Positions 1 to 6,276 of a stretch of DNA of 39,806 nucleotides are shown in pieces. The stretch is from positions 1-39,806 of the forward strand of contig JAFSHW010000025.1 of the NCBI GenBank assembly GCA_017440085.1. The letters run 5' to 3'. The translations under genes and the position numbers were made by a program. How positions within the stretch are numbered: position 1 is the first letter of the stretch; every line of letters starts with the position of its first letter. Below the pieces are notes generated by a model. It searched no databases, was not told the origin of the DNA, and was given only the letters and a program-made list of their open reading frames with translations. The stretch is from Clostridia bacterium (GTDB taxonomy: Bacteria > Bacillota > Clostridia > Oscillospirales > UBA644).

Positions 1-3
1 ACA

Positions 4-285
4 TTAGTCGTTTGTGTAAGGAAGAAGAGCGATTTCTCTTGCTTTCTTAATTGCAGCAGTAACTTCTCTCTGGTGCATAGCACAAGTGCTTGTTACACGG
101 CGGGGGAGGATCTTGCCTCTTTCGCTGAGGAACTTGCGAAGCTTGCCGGCATCTTTGTAGTCGATTACTGCATTTTTGTCAGCGCAGAACTGGCAAACTC
201 TTTTCTTGGGTCTTCTTTTGCCGTTGAAGTTATCTCTAACAAATTCCTTGTTTTCTCTGGGCTGCTGAACTTCTTTATTTTCCAT
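4..285 (-). CDS. rpsR: 30S ribosomal protein S18
   Basis: Small-subunit ribosomal protein S18, which binds next to S6 on the 16S rRNA platform. The 93-aa protein has the family core: a basic N-terminus, a Cys pair (CQFCADK), the segment around IDYKD, the motif [17 protein letters not shown], and a C-terminal helix ending in LLPYTND. The ATG follows AAAGGAGA at good spacing. It is the last gene of rpsF-ssb-rpsR, 27 bp after ssb, the usual bacterial order. The N-terminal extension of about 20 residues (MENKEVQQP...) is common in clostridial S18. The two Cys residues are consistent with a zinc-ribbon-containing (C+) form, although only one CxxC is obvious. Its stop codon is three bases from the window edge. 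Confidence 0.97.
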   Translation of the reverse strand: MENKEVQQPRENKEFVRDNFNGKRRPKKRVCQFCADKNAVIDYKDAGKLRKFLSERGKILPRRVTSTCAMHQREVTAAIKKAREIALLPYTND

Positions 286-312
286 GATAGTATCTCCTTT
301 CGTAATTTAAGC

Positions 313-762
313 TTAGAAAGGCAATTCACCTTCAATGTCTTTGATGTCAGCGAAAAATTCGTTATCAAGGGCATTGCTGTAAGCGTCGCCTTCTTTTTTC
401 GGTTCCTCCGCGCGGTCAAAGCTTCTGGAGCCGCCGTTTGATTTGGATTCACCGAATTGTACTTCATCAACCATAATGTTGGGTGTTCTGTGCTCAACGC
501 CGTTACGGTCTGTCCAGGTATCTATCTGAACGCTGCCGAAAACGATGATAAGAGAGCCTTTTTTGAAGTACTTGGAAACGAACTCTGCCTGACTTCTGAA
601 CGCCACACAATTAAAGAAATCCGCCTGAGGGTTTTCGCCCTGCCTTGTAAATCTGCGGTTTACAGCAACAGTAAATCTGATGTTGGGCACGTTAGCCTGA
701 GACATTCTGAGTTCAGGGTCTGCAGTAAGTCTGCCCATAAGAATGATTTTGTTAATGTTCAT
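313..762 (-). CDS. ssb: Single-stranded DNA-binding protein
   Basis: SSB coats single-stranded DNA in replication, repair and recombination and recruits partners through its C-terminal tip. The 149-aa product begins MNINKIILMGRLTADPELR, the standard start of the OB fold (about residues 1-105), with conserved NRRFTRQGENPQADFFNCVAFR and FGSVQIDTWTDRNG segments. A variable Gly/Ser/acidic linker follows, and the tail EGELPF is a variant of the consensus DDDIPF tip. It lies between rpsF (28 bp upstream) and rpsR in the classic operon, so it is probably co-transcribed from the rpsF promoter. Length and architecture are normal. Confidence 0.97.
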   Translation of the reverse strand: MNINKIILMGRLTADPELRMSQANVPNIRFTVAVNRRFTRQGENPQADFFNCVAFRSQAEFVSKYFKKGSLIIVFGSVQIDTWTDRNGVEHRTPNIMVDEVQFGESKSNGGSRSFDRAEEPKKEGDAYSNALDNEFFADIKDIEGELPF

Positions 763-790
763 AATTCGTTTCCTCCATTCTCTGCGTTAA

Positions 791-1084
791 TTATTTCTTT
801 ACGATGATAGAACGCAATACACCGTCAGTAATGTGATAGTTACGGCTGAGTTCTTTGGGAAGATCAGCGGAACTTTCAAAGTTAACTACAACGTAGTAAC
901 CTTCTGTTTCGTAGTTTACAGCGTATGCAAGTCTTCTTTTACCCCAAACATCTACGTTTGTGATAACGCCACCGTTAGAAGTAATAAGGGACTTGAACTT
1001 TTCTGTTGTAGCTTCGAGAGCTGCATCATCAGCGTAAGTTTTTGTGCTGAGAACGAAAACTGTTTCATACTTGTTCATTGCCAT
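791..1084 (-). CDS. rpsF: 30S ribosomal protein S6
   Basis: Ribosomal protein S6, the partner of S18 in the 30S platform. The 97-aa protein has the ferredoxin-like S6 pattern: MNKYETVFVLS at the start, the central VWGKRRLAYAVNYETEGYYVVVNFE block, and ITDGVLRSIIVKK at the end. AAGGAGG lies about 10 bases before the ATG at 1084; a second in-frame ATG two codons later (1078) would give the more usual MNKYE start but has a longer spacing. It is the first gene of rpsF-ssb-rpsR and is preceded by a structured leader and a consensus promoter. In many bacteria the S6:S18 pair represses this operon through a leader element. Confidence 0.97.
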   Translation of the reverse strand: MAMNKYETVFVLSTKTYADDAALEATTEKFKSLITSNGGVITNVDVWGKRRLAYAVNYETEGYYVVVNFESSADLPKELSRNYHITDGVLRSIIVKK

Positions 1085-1108
1085 TACGAATACACCTCCT
1101 TTTGGACT

Positions 1109-1175
1109 TTGGGGAACCGTTTGGACCGAGCGCCCTTTGCGCCCGTAGCGTACACCTCTGCACGCAAGTTCCCAA
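1109..1175 (-). ncRNA. Candidate structured leader of rpsF operon
   Basis: The minus-strand transcript between promoter and rpsF can fold into a three-part structure. An outer stem pairs TTGGGAAC (1168-1175) with GTTCCCCAA (1109-1117, one bulge). It encloses a hairpin GCGTGC/GTACGC (1149-1166) and a second hairpin GGGCGC/GCGCTC (about 1129-1145). Known S6:S18 autoregulatory leaders occupy exactly this position. The conserved CCG of the published motif is not visible in the minus-strand sequence, so either the element has diverged or it is a different fold. The structure is seen; the function is inferred from position. Confidence 0.5.
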
Positions 1176-1244
1176 GGAAATGCTCTGAGAACCTATCTTA
1201 AATAGACTCAAAACATATACTTACCGAAACCGATAAGCCATATT

Positions 1245-1273
1245 ATTATAATACATTCCGAATATATTGTCAA
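1245..1273 (-). promoter_or_regulatory. Promoter of rpsF-ssb-rpsR
   Basis: On the minus strand TTGACA (1268-1273) and TATAAT (1245-1250) are separated by exactly 17 bp. Both hexamers match the housekeeping sigma consensus perfectly. The predicted transcript starts about 150 bases before rpsF and includes the structured leader. Confidence 0.9.
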
Positions 1274-1316
1274 GTAAAAACAGGAAAAAGTCGGATTTTT
1301 GTTAAATATAAAGAGA

Positions 1317-1345
1317 AAAGTCTCCATATAAAAATGAAGACTTTT
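1317..1345 (-). terminator. Terminator after small-ORF pair
   Basis: Inverted repeat AAAAGTCTCC (1317-1326) / GAAGACTTTT (1336-1345), ten base pairs with one G-T wobble and a nine-base loop, just past the stop at 1352. The 3' arm on the minus strand ends in TTTT. It separates the accessory islet from the rpsF promoter. Confidence 0.6.
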
Positions 1346-1351
1346 TATGCT

Positions 1352-1540
1352 TTATTCTTTTTTTAGGCGTTCCTCATATTGCTCTTTTGTTTCGGACTCA
1401 TCATATAAATATTTTTCAATAGTTTCCTCACTGATTCGTCCTTCATTTACATCATCAAGAGTATCCTTTGCTGCATCTTCCCCAAACATTTCAAGCAATT
1501 TGCAGAAATTAGTTGCATCCAACTTGTTCTTCTTTCTCAT
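1352..1540 (-). CDS. Small acidic protein, unknown
   Basis: A 62-aa product starting MRKKNKLDATNFCKLLEMFG. I chose the ATG at 1540 because GAGGAGG sits eight bases before it; a longer frame upstream is the shadow of the overlapping gene. The start overlaps the 3' end of the 125-aa gene by 32 bp, which suggests translational coupling. The protein is mostly charged helix: one short hydrophobic stretch, then an acidic body rich in Glu and Asp (DVNEGRISEETIEKYLYDESE) and a KKE tail. No signal peptide or membrane segment is seen. I do not recognise a family. It lies in an AT-rich islet with an XRE regulator, so an accessory role (regulation, signalling or toxin-antitoxin-like) is possible but unsupported. 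Confidence 0.6.
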   Translation of the reverse strand: MRKKNKLDATNFCKLLEMFGEDAAKDTLDDVNEGRISEETIEKYLYDESETKEQYEERLKKE

Positions 1541-1886
1541 TCTCAAAAACCTCCTCAATAACAAAAGATTCGTTTTCCGAATCAACTTCCTTGTTCTGAT
1601 TTTCCGTCCGTCTTGAATACCAGGCAACAAAACCGATTATTCCACAAACGCATACACCCAAGATAGTACCGGTAACAAAACCATTGTTAAAGGCTACTGG
1701 ATATGTATCCGAAACGCCGGATTCGTACCCTATCTTGTAGCTTTCAATACCGCCGATAGTACGCATCTCCCCTGCTAATTTTCGGATTCCCTTACCCATA
1801 TTTCCGTCACCATAACTACGTAAAATATGAGTAGTTACATCAGCAGAACTGAAAGAAGCGTTTATAACATCACAAACATCGTACAT
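1509..1886 (-). CDS. Single-pass membrane protein, unknown
   Basis: A 125-aa product with AAGGAG eight bases before the ATG. The first about 75 residues are soluble and Gly-rich (SYGDGNMGKGIRKLAGEMR, IESYKIGYESGVSD). A single transmembrane helix follows around residues 70-92 (FVTGTILGVCVCGIIGFVAWY), then a short basic patch (SRRTENQNK) and a strongly acidic tail (EVFENEKEEQVGCN). By the positive-inside rule the acidic C-terminus is probably cytoplasmic. Its 3' end overlaps the 62-aa gene, so the two form a coupled pair. No family was recognised. The pair follows the terminator of an XRE-type regulator gene on the same strand; no convincing promoter was found in the 76 bp between. Confidence 0.65.
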   Translation of the reverse strand: MYDVCDVINASFSSADVTTHILRSYGDGNMGKGIRKLAGEMRTIGGIESYKIGYESGVSDTYPVAFNNGFVTGTILGVCVCGIIGFVAWYSRRTENQNKEVDSENESFVIEEVFENEKEEQVGCN

Positions 1887-1930
1887 AAAATCAACTCCTT
1901 ATTATTTTACAATAATAGGATACCACATTA

Positions 1931-1968
1931 TTATAAAAATGTCGACAACGTAGTGTTGACTTTTATAA
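1931..1968 (-). terminator. Terminator overlapping regulator stop codon
   Basis: Inverted repeat with arms TTATAAAA-AT-GTCGACA (1931-1947) and TGTTGACTTTTATAA (1954-1968), pairing along about 15 bp with one mismatch and a two-base bulge. On the minus strand the 3' arm contains TTTTTATAA. The stop codon of the regulator gene lies inside the 5' arm. It may instead be an operator for the small-ORF pair. Confidence 0.5.
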
Positions 1969-2874
1969 GTCTTCATTTAAACCTGAGAAATTTTCAGCAT
2001 AAGTATTTCCCATAATTGCAAACAAATTCATGATTGAAATGCCAATATTCCGATTTAGTTCCCGACTCTCTCCGTTATCAATGAGGTTAAATATATAAAT
2101 CAATGAAAGATAATAATCACCTAAATCAGAATAAATTTTTACCTTAGATAACTTTAAAAGTCTAATTTTAACAATTATATCAATTTCGTTATCTTTTATA
2201 AATTTGATTCGTGATTCTTTAAAAGACTTATCCTCATCGCTATCATTATCTGATAAATAACTAAAAAAGTTTTTAAAAAAATCTTTAGAGCTAATCTTTT
2301 TTGATTGTAATAAACTAATTTTCTCCACAATACTTGTTTTGCAAAAAGTTTCAGCTATACCCCAAAGCAATATCCACCATAGAGAGTTTGCAACACCCTC
2401 TATAACTCCGTTCTCAGTAGCTTTGTCATATAAATCTATGCATCGGTTGATTTCTTCAATACTACTGTCTTTTACGTTCATATTGACAAGATCTTGATAT
2501 ACTTTCATATGTAGTTCATAAGCTTCTTTAAAATTAGAATTTTTAAGAGCCTCATCAGAACAAACTAACGGAAGGATTGTATTAAATATTTTAACATTAT
2601 AATTTATATCACTTATAGGCTTTTTAAACATACTTTCAATTTTAGAATAATCACAGTATAATAACTCATCTACTGTAACACCAAAAAATTCTGCAATTTT
2701 CAATAAAATATCTCTTTCAGGAATTCGGTCTCCTAATTCATATTGAGAAACAGATTGTTTATTCATTTCCAAACTTAATCTATGAGCAAGTTCTTCCTGC
2801 GTTAAACCAACCGCTTTGCGCAAACTCCTAATATTTATACCCAACCGATAATAATTCTCATTTTTAGAACTCAT
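1963..2874 (-). CDS. XRE-family transcriptional regulator with helical C-domain
   Basis: DNA-binding regulator. The first about 65 residues are a Cro/C1-type helix-turn-helix: IRSLRKAVGLTQEELAHRLSL, then KQSVSQYELGDRIPERDILLKIAEFFGVTVDELL. The remaining about 235 residues are alpha-helical and Leu/Ile/Lys-rich, without a recognisable enzymatic domain, and could be TPR-like helical repeats. I chose the ATG at 2874 (MSSKNENYYR) because GGAGAG lies five bases upstream; an in-frame ATG at 2886 lacks a good site. It starts 25 bp after the murE stop on the same strand, so read-through from murE is possible. Codons are far more AT-rich than in murE, a sign of acquisition. Target genes are unknown; the two small ORFs downstream are the obvious candidates. 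Confidence 0.85.
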   Translation of the reverse strand: MSSKNENYYRLGINIRSLRKAVGLTQEELAHRLSLEMNKQSVSQYELGDRIPERDILLKIAEFFGVTVDELLYCDYSKIESMFKKPISDINYNVKIFNTILPLVCSDEALKNSNFKEAYELHMKVYQDLVNMNVKDSSIEEINRCIDLYDKATENGVIEGVANSLWWILLWGIAETFCKTSIVEKISLLQSKKISSKDFFKNFFSYLSDNDSDEDKSFKESRIKFIKDNEIDIIVKIRLLKLSKVKIYSDLGDYYLSLIYIFNLIDNGESRELNRNIGISIMNLFAIMGNTYAENFSGLNEDL

Positions 2875-2899
2875 AAGTCTCTCCATATATAAAGATTAC

Positions 2900-4339
2900 C
2901 TACTCCAAAATCTCCTTGGCTTTTTTCATATCGCCGATGTAGCTGACGGATTTGCCGCGAACCTGCTGGGTGGTTTCCTGACCTTTGCCGGCGAGGATTA
3001 CCACGTCGCCGCTTTTTGCGTTTCTGACGGCAAAGTCAACAGCTTCTTCCCTATCCTCAATGGAAACAAATTCCACGGGGGTCTTTTTCAGCTCAAATTC
3101 AACCTGACGAATAATTTCCATAGGCTCCTCGTTTGCAGGGTCGTCGGAAGTGAGAACAACCATATCCGCGCGATTTCCTGCGATTTCGGGAAGCTCAACT
3201 CTGCGGTCAAGAGCCTTGTTTCCTTGGCAGCCGAAAAGACAGATTTTTCTGCTTTCGGGGTAAAATTTATCAACGAAATCGAACACTGCTTCAAAACTAA
3301 GCTTATTATGGGCGTAGTCTACCAGAACAGTGACCCCGTTTTTCTCAAAAATCTCCATTCTGCCCTCTGCGGAAGCAGAAGCGAGACCTTTTTTCACGGT
3401 TTCAACGTCAATATTCATCATTTTGCAGACACCGATTGCCGCAAGTGCGTTATAAATGTTAAATTCACCCGGCATTTTAAGGGTAAAATCTTCTCCGTTG
3501 ACCTTGAATGAAGAGCCGTTTTTGGTAAGAATTACGTTTTCTGCGCGTAAGTCGCAGGGCTTGTTTATGCCGAAAGTGAAGGTTTTTTCGCACTTGGAAG
3601 CGGCAAAAAAGTCCTCACCGTAGGGGTCGTCAATATTCACCAGACCGTAGGTGCAATTTTCCAAAAGCTTCAGCTTTGCCGCCTTGTAGTCTTCAAAACT
3701 GCTGTGCTCCGTGGGGCTGATGTGGTCATTTGAAAGGTTGAGGAAAATTCCCGTGTGGAAGCGAAGGCCTTCTACCCTATCATACTTCAACGCCTGAGAA
3801 GAGACTTCCATTGCGGCAGCAGAGACGTTTTTTTGAGCAAATTTATTCAAAATCGTATAAAGTTCAAGGGATTCCGGGGTGGTTCCGCTTTTTTTAATGG
3901 GTTCAGAGCCGCACCTTGCCTCGTTTGTGGAGATATAACCGTAATTTTCAGCACCGAAAGCCTGCTCAAAAACACTTTTCAGCATATAAACAACGCTTGT
4001 TTTGCCCTTAGTACCTGTAACTGCCGCCAATTTATATTTAGAAACCGGGTCACCGTAGAAAATTTTAGCACCGTAAGGCATAGCCTTGCGAACATCGGAA
4101 ACCTTTACAAAAGGAATTTCTGCGCCCAAATCAAACTGAGAAACGTAAGCCACGGCACCATTTTCCACTGCAGAAGCCAAATATTCCGGCTTGAAGGCAA
4201 CACCCTTGACGAAAAAGAGGGTGTTTGGCTTCACGTCACGGGAATCACAGCTTATGTGTTGGATTTCAGGGTCTGCGTTAGGAGCTTCCAAAACAAGACC
4301 TTTTTGAGCTAAATATTTGGTAATTTCAGATAATTTCAT
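2900..4339 (-). CDS. murE: UDP-MurNAc-tripeptide synthetase (MurE)
   Basis: Mur ligase that adds the third residue of the peptidoglycan stem peptide to UDP-MurNAc-L-Ala-D-Glu with ATP in the cytoplasm. The 479-aa product has the three Mur domains: an N-terminal UDP-binding domain (DSRDVKPNTLFFV), an ATPase domain with the P-loop TGTKGKTS (about 108-115), and a C-terminal domain with YAHNK and LFGCQGNKALDRR. The amino-acid selectivity segment reads SDDPANEEP (about 398-406). meso-DAP-adding enzymes usually have DNPR here, while L-Lys-adding enzymes such as S. aureus have DNPA. The later GKGQE (452-456) keeps the Glu of the GKGHE motif. The added residue is therefore uncertain and may be L-Lys or another diamine. 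AGAGG lies upstream of the ATG. Confidence 0.93.
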   Translation of the reverse strand: MKLSEITKYLAQKGLVLEAPNADPEIQHISCDSRDVKPNTLFFVKGVAFKPEYLASAVENGAVAYVSQFDLGAEIPFVKVSDVRKAMPYGAKIFYGDPVSKYKLAAVTGTKGKTSVVYMLKSVFEQAFGAENYGYISTNEARCGSEPIKKSGTTPESLELYTILNKFAQKNVSAAAMEVSSQALKYDRVEGLRFHTGIFLNLSNDHISPTEHSSFEDYKAAKLKLLENCTYGLVNIDDPYGEDFFAASKCEKTFTFGINKPCDLRAENVILTKNGSSFKVNGEDFTLKMPGEFNIYNALAAIGVCKMMNIDVETVKKGLASASAEGRMEIFEKNGVTVLVDYAHNKLSFEAVFDFVDKFYPESRKICLFGCQGNKALDRRVELPEIAGNRADMVVLTSDDPANEEPMEIIRQVEFELKKTPVEFVSIEDREEAVDFAVRNAKSGDVVILAGKGQETTQQVRGKSVSYIGDMKKAKEILE

Positions 4340-4549
4340 AGTAAAAGTTTTCCTCTTTCAAGAAGTTACCTGTGGAAAACTCCCCCAAAAATGGGGCAAA
4401 AAATGAGATTTCCACAAGTATTTTCCTTATAATATCAATGTTTTTCACGTTTTAAACAGGGTTTTCAACGTTTTGCACAGACTTTTCCACATACTGTTTA
4501 ATAAATTAAACAGACAAATGACTCTTTGGATAAAGATTCCGTTTAAGTT
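4340..4549. other. Intergenic region with DnaA-box-like repeats and palindrome
   Basis: This 210-bp spacer between murE and the deaminase gene holds four nonamers that are near matches to the DnaA box TTATNCACA: TTTTCCACA on the minus strand at 4371-4379, ATTTCCACA at 4408-4416, TTTTGCACA at 4471-4479 and TTTTCCACA at 4483-4491. It also holds a perfect 20-bp palindrome CTGTTTAATAAATTAAACAG at 4494-4513 and a short CCCC/GGGG hairpin near 4383-4396. A weak murE promoter (TTTAAA, 16 bp, TATTAT) may lie near 4430-4457. No coding potential was seen. Confidence 0.4.
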
Positions 4550-5038
4550 TTAATATCCGCTTTTCAACTGGGTGGAATCGTCGTTTTTTACCCATTCTTT
4601 TTCCACGTTAATGACGCGGTATTCCGTGGGAGTATCGCGGACGATAACCGTTTCAATACCTGCGTTGATAATGAGGCGGCGGCACATAGAGCAGCAACTT
4701 GTGCCGGGGAAAATTTGACTTTCGTTATTGATGCACGCCAAATAGAGAGTGGAGCCAAGCATTTCTTCCCTTGAAGCGGCAATGATTGCATTTGCTTCAG
4801 CGTGAACAGAACGGCAAAGCTCGTAGCGCTCGCCTGCGGGAATGTTGTATTCCTGGCGGAGGCATTTGCCGATGTCACAGCAGTTGGCTCTGCCTCTGGG
4901 TGCACCTGCGTAACCGGTGCTGACGATGCTGTCGTTTTTCACGATTACCGCACCAAAGCGGCGGCGGAGGCAAGTTCCTCTTTCTGCAACCGTTTGGGCA
5001 ATATCAAGATAATAGTTCACTTTGTCTATTCTGTCCAT
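4550..5038 (-). CDS. dCMP/cytidine deaminase family protein
   Basis: Zinc-dependent deaminase of the deoxycytidylate deaminase (ComE operon protein 2-like) family, which converts dCMP to dUMP for dTTP supply. The 162-aa protein has the N-terminal CLRRRFGAVIVKND block, STGYAGAPRG, the zinc and catalytic motif HAEANAI (His ligand and Glu proton shuttle), and a second motif SCCSMC, where two of the Cys (CxxC) should bind zinc. The usual Pro before the first Cys ligand is replaced by Cys. It starts at ATG 5038 with AAGGA upstream and has its own consensus promoter. It is monocistronic or weakly linked to murE, with a 210-bp gap downstream. Substrate specificity cannot be fixed from sequence alone. 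Confidence 0.88.
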   Translation of the reverse strand: MDRIDKVNYYLDIAQTVAERGTCLRRRFGAVIVKNDSIVSTGYAGAPRGRANCCDIGKCLRQEYNIPAGERYELCRSVHAEANAIIAASREEMLGSTLYLACINNESQIFPGTSCCSMCRRLIINAGIETVIVRDTPTEYRVINVEKEWVKNDDSTQLKSGY

Positions 5039-5089
5039 ATTTCCTTCGTCCTTTCATTTTTCTTAAAAAATTATTTATAATATCAATTC

Positions 5090-5118
5090 ATTATACCTTT
5101 TTTCAGCCCTCTTGTCAA
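5090..5118 (-). promoter_or_regulatory. Promoter of dCMP deaminase gene
   Basis: Minus strand: TTGACA (5113-5118), 17 bp, TATAAT (5090-5095). Both hexamers are perfect. It is back-to-back with the plus-strand promoter at 5230-5258. Confidence 0.88.
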
Positions 5119-5166
5119 GTAAAAAACACGTTGCAAACGTAAAGTTTAATTTTGTTACGATTTTAC

Positions 5167-5210
5167 TCACAATATGTGATGATTTTATTCGCAGTATTCA
5201 AATATTGTGA
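5167..5210. repeat. Inverted repeat between divergent promoters
   Basis: TCACAATA (5167-5174) and TATTGTGA (5203-5210) form an eight-base inverted repeat. The left copy is part of a local near-palindrome, TCACAATATGTGA. The repeats lie between the two divergent promoters, in a position suited to an operator, upstream of the 5291-6237 cassette. The regulator is unknown. Confidence 0.35.
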
Positions 5211-5229
5211 AACATATTTAATTTACCTC

Positions 5230-5258
5230 TTGACATTTTTCACTTTTCGTGGTATTAT
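5230..5258 (+). promoter_or_regulatory. Promoter of the 5291-6237 cassette
   Basis: TTGACA (5230-5235), 17-bp spacer, TATTAT (5253-5258), about 25 bases before the ribosome binding site GGAGG at 5281. It shows that the plus-strand cassette is independently expressed. Confidence 0.85.
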
Positions 5259-5290
5259 TAAAATATAAAGTTCACCCTACGGAGGTATAA

Positions 5291-5443
5291 ATGACGACTG
5301 AAAAACGAAAAGGGTTTCTTCTTGGAGTTGCGGCAAAGGGCTTTTTAAAAGGCGGAAGCAAGGCTCCTTTGGTTTCGGCAAAACTGTTGAAACCCACCAA
5401 GTGCAAAATAATTCTCACCGTAAAAAACGAAAGCGAAGAATAA
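5291..5443 (+). CDS. 50-aa basic peptide, unknown
   Basis: A short gene with a good ribosome binding site (GGAGGT, four bases before the ATG) and a consensus promoter just upstream. The 50-aa product begins MTTEKRKGFLLGVAAKGFLK and is rich in Lys and Gly. Its hydrophobic/basic patch could form an amphipathic or membrane-associated helix, and the end (KCKIILTVKNESEE) resembles a short beta-strand with an acidic tail. It contains one Cys. It precedes the 255-aa gene by 26 bp on the same strand, so the two should be one transcript. I recognise no family; a chaperone, leader or small structural peptide for the larger protein is conceivable but unproven. Confidence 0.65.
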   Translation: MTTEKRKGFLLGVAAKGFLKGGSKAPLVSAKLLKPTKCKIILTVKNESEE

Positions 5444-5469
5444 AAACTTAAAAAAGAAAGGAAGATCAA

Positions 5470-6237
5470 ATGGCATTTTATCAAAAAATCATCAAAAGCG
5501 ACTCAAACGCAAACACCAACGCCGCAATGGAATCCTGGGCGAGCAATTTGGTAGACTTTATTAATGAATCAACCTCAATCGGTGCAACATACAGCGTGAC
5601 TTCAAAAGCCACGAATCAGACCGCGTGGGTTTTAAATTTGCCCATAAGCGGCTCGAAAATTACCAGATTCGGCGTAATTATGAACACAAATTCGTCAACG
5701 ACCGACCATATGGGCTGCTTTATTTTCAACTCAGGCACTTACGGTTATGACGTTCAGGGCAATTTTTTTGACTACACCGAGTATTACGCCAAGAGGGTAC
5801 TGATTCTTCACAACGAAAACAGCTTTTATCTGCTCGTTGAGAAGAACGACAGCAGTTTTACAACCCTCGTTGCCCTGAATAAGGTTACGGAGGTTGCCAC
5901 AGGGAACGAATATTGGGCCTCTAGAGGATTCGTTCCAACCTCGTCTTCAGCTTACACGCTGAATAATTTGACTACTGACAGAAGCAATGGGGCAGCCTCC
6001 GGCGGGGTGACAAACGACATCAGTATTGCAAACGCATTCACTGAAGACGGAAGATATATGGTAAATAATCTTTACGCATTCCACGCCCCTGCAACAACTA
6101 CCCTGCCCAAATTTATGAAATTTGCCGTTGAGGACGAAAACGGAGATTTGCGCTACGCAATAATCCTAGGCTCAACCACGGTAAAATCAAACTCCACCCT
6201 TTACGGCGCAGGAGAGTTCTTAATGTTTATAGACTAA
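5470..6237 (+). CDS. Hypothetical beta-rich protein, virion-like composition
   Basis: A 255-aa product with AAAGGAAG before its ATG. No signal peptide, membrane segment or Cys-rich cluster is seen. The sequence is rich in Ser, Thr, Asn and Ala with alternating hydrophobic strands (AWVLNLPISGSKITRFGVIMNT, RVLILHNENSFYLLVEKND), a pattern typical of beta-structured phage tail or capsid accessory proteins. The N-terminal helix (MESWASNLVDFINES) could drive assembly. I recognise no specific family. It is the second gene of a plus-strand pair bounded by its own promoter and a strong terminator, between minus-strand housekeeping genes, so it looks like an inserted or domesticated cassette. No integrase or other phage genes are nearby. 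Confidence 0.75.
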   Translation: MAFYQKIIKSDSNANTNAAMESWASNLVDFINESTSIGATYSVTSKATNQTAWVLNLPISGSKITRFGVIMNTNSSTTDHMGCFIFNSGTYGYDVQGNFFDYTEYYAKRVLILHNENSFYLLVEKNDSSFTTLVALNKVTEVATGNEYWASRGFVPTSSSAYTLNNLTTDRSNGAASGGVTNDISIANAFTEDGRYMVNNLYAFHAPATTTLPKFMKFAVEDENGDLRYAIILGSTTVKSNSTLYGAGEFLMFID

Positions 6238-6240
6238 AAA

Positions 6241-6260
6241 ATGCCCTCAAATGAGGGCAT
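6241..6260 (+). terminator. Terminator of the 5470 gene
   Basis: Perfect eight-base-pair stem ATGCCCTC / GAGGGCAT with a four-base loop, followed by TTTTCTTTTATTT, directly after the stop codon at 6237. It also separates the convergent esterase gene. Confidence 0.88.
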
Positions 6261-6276
6261 TTTCTTTTATTTATGT

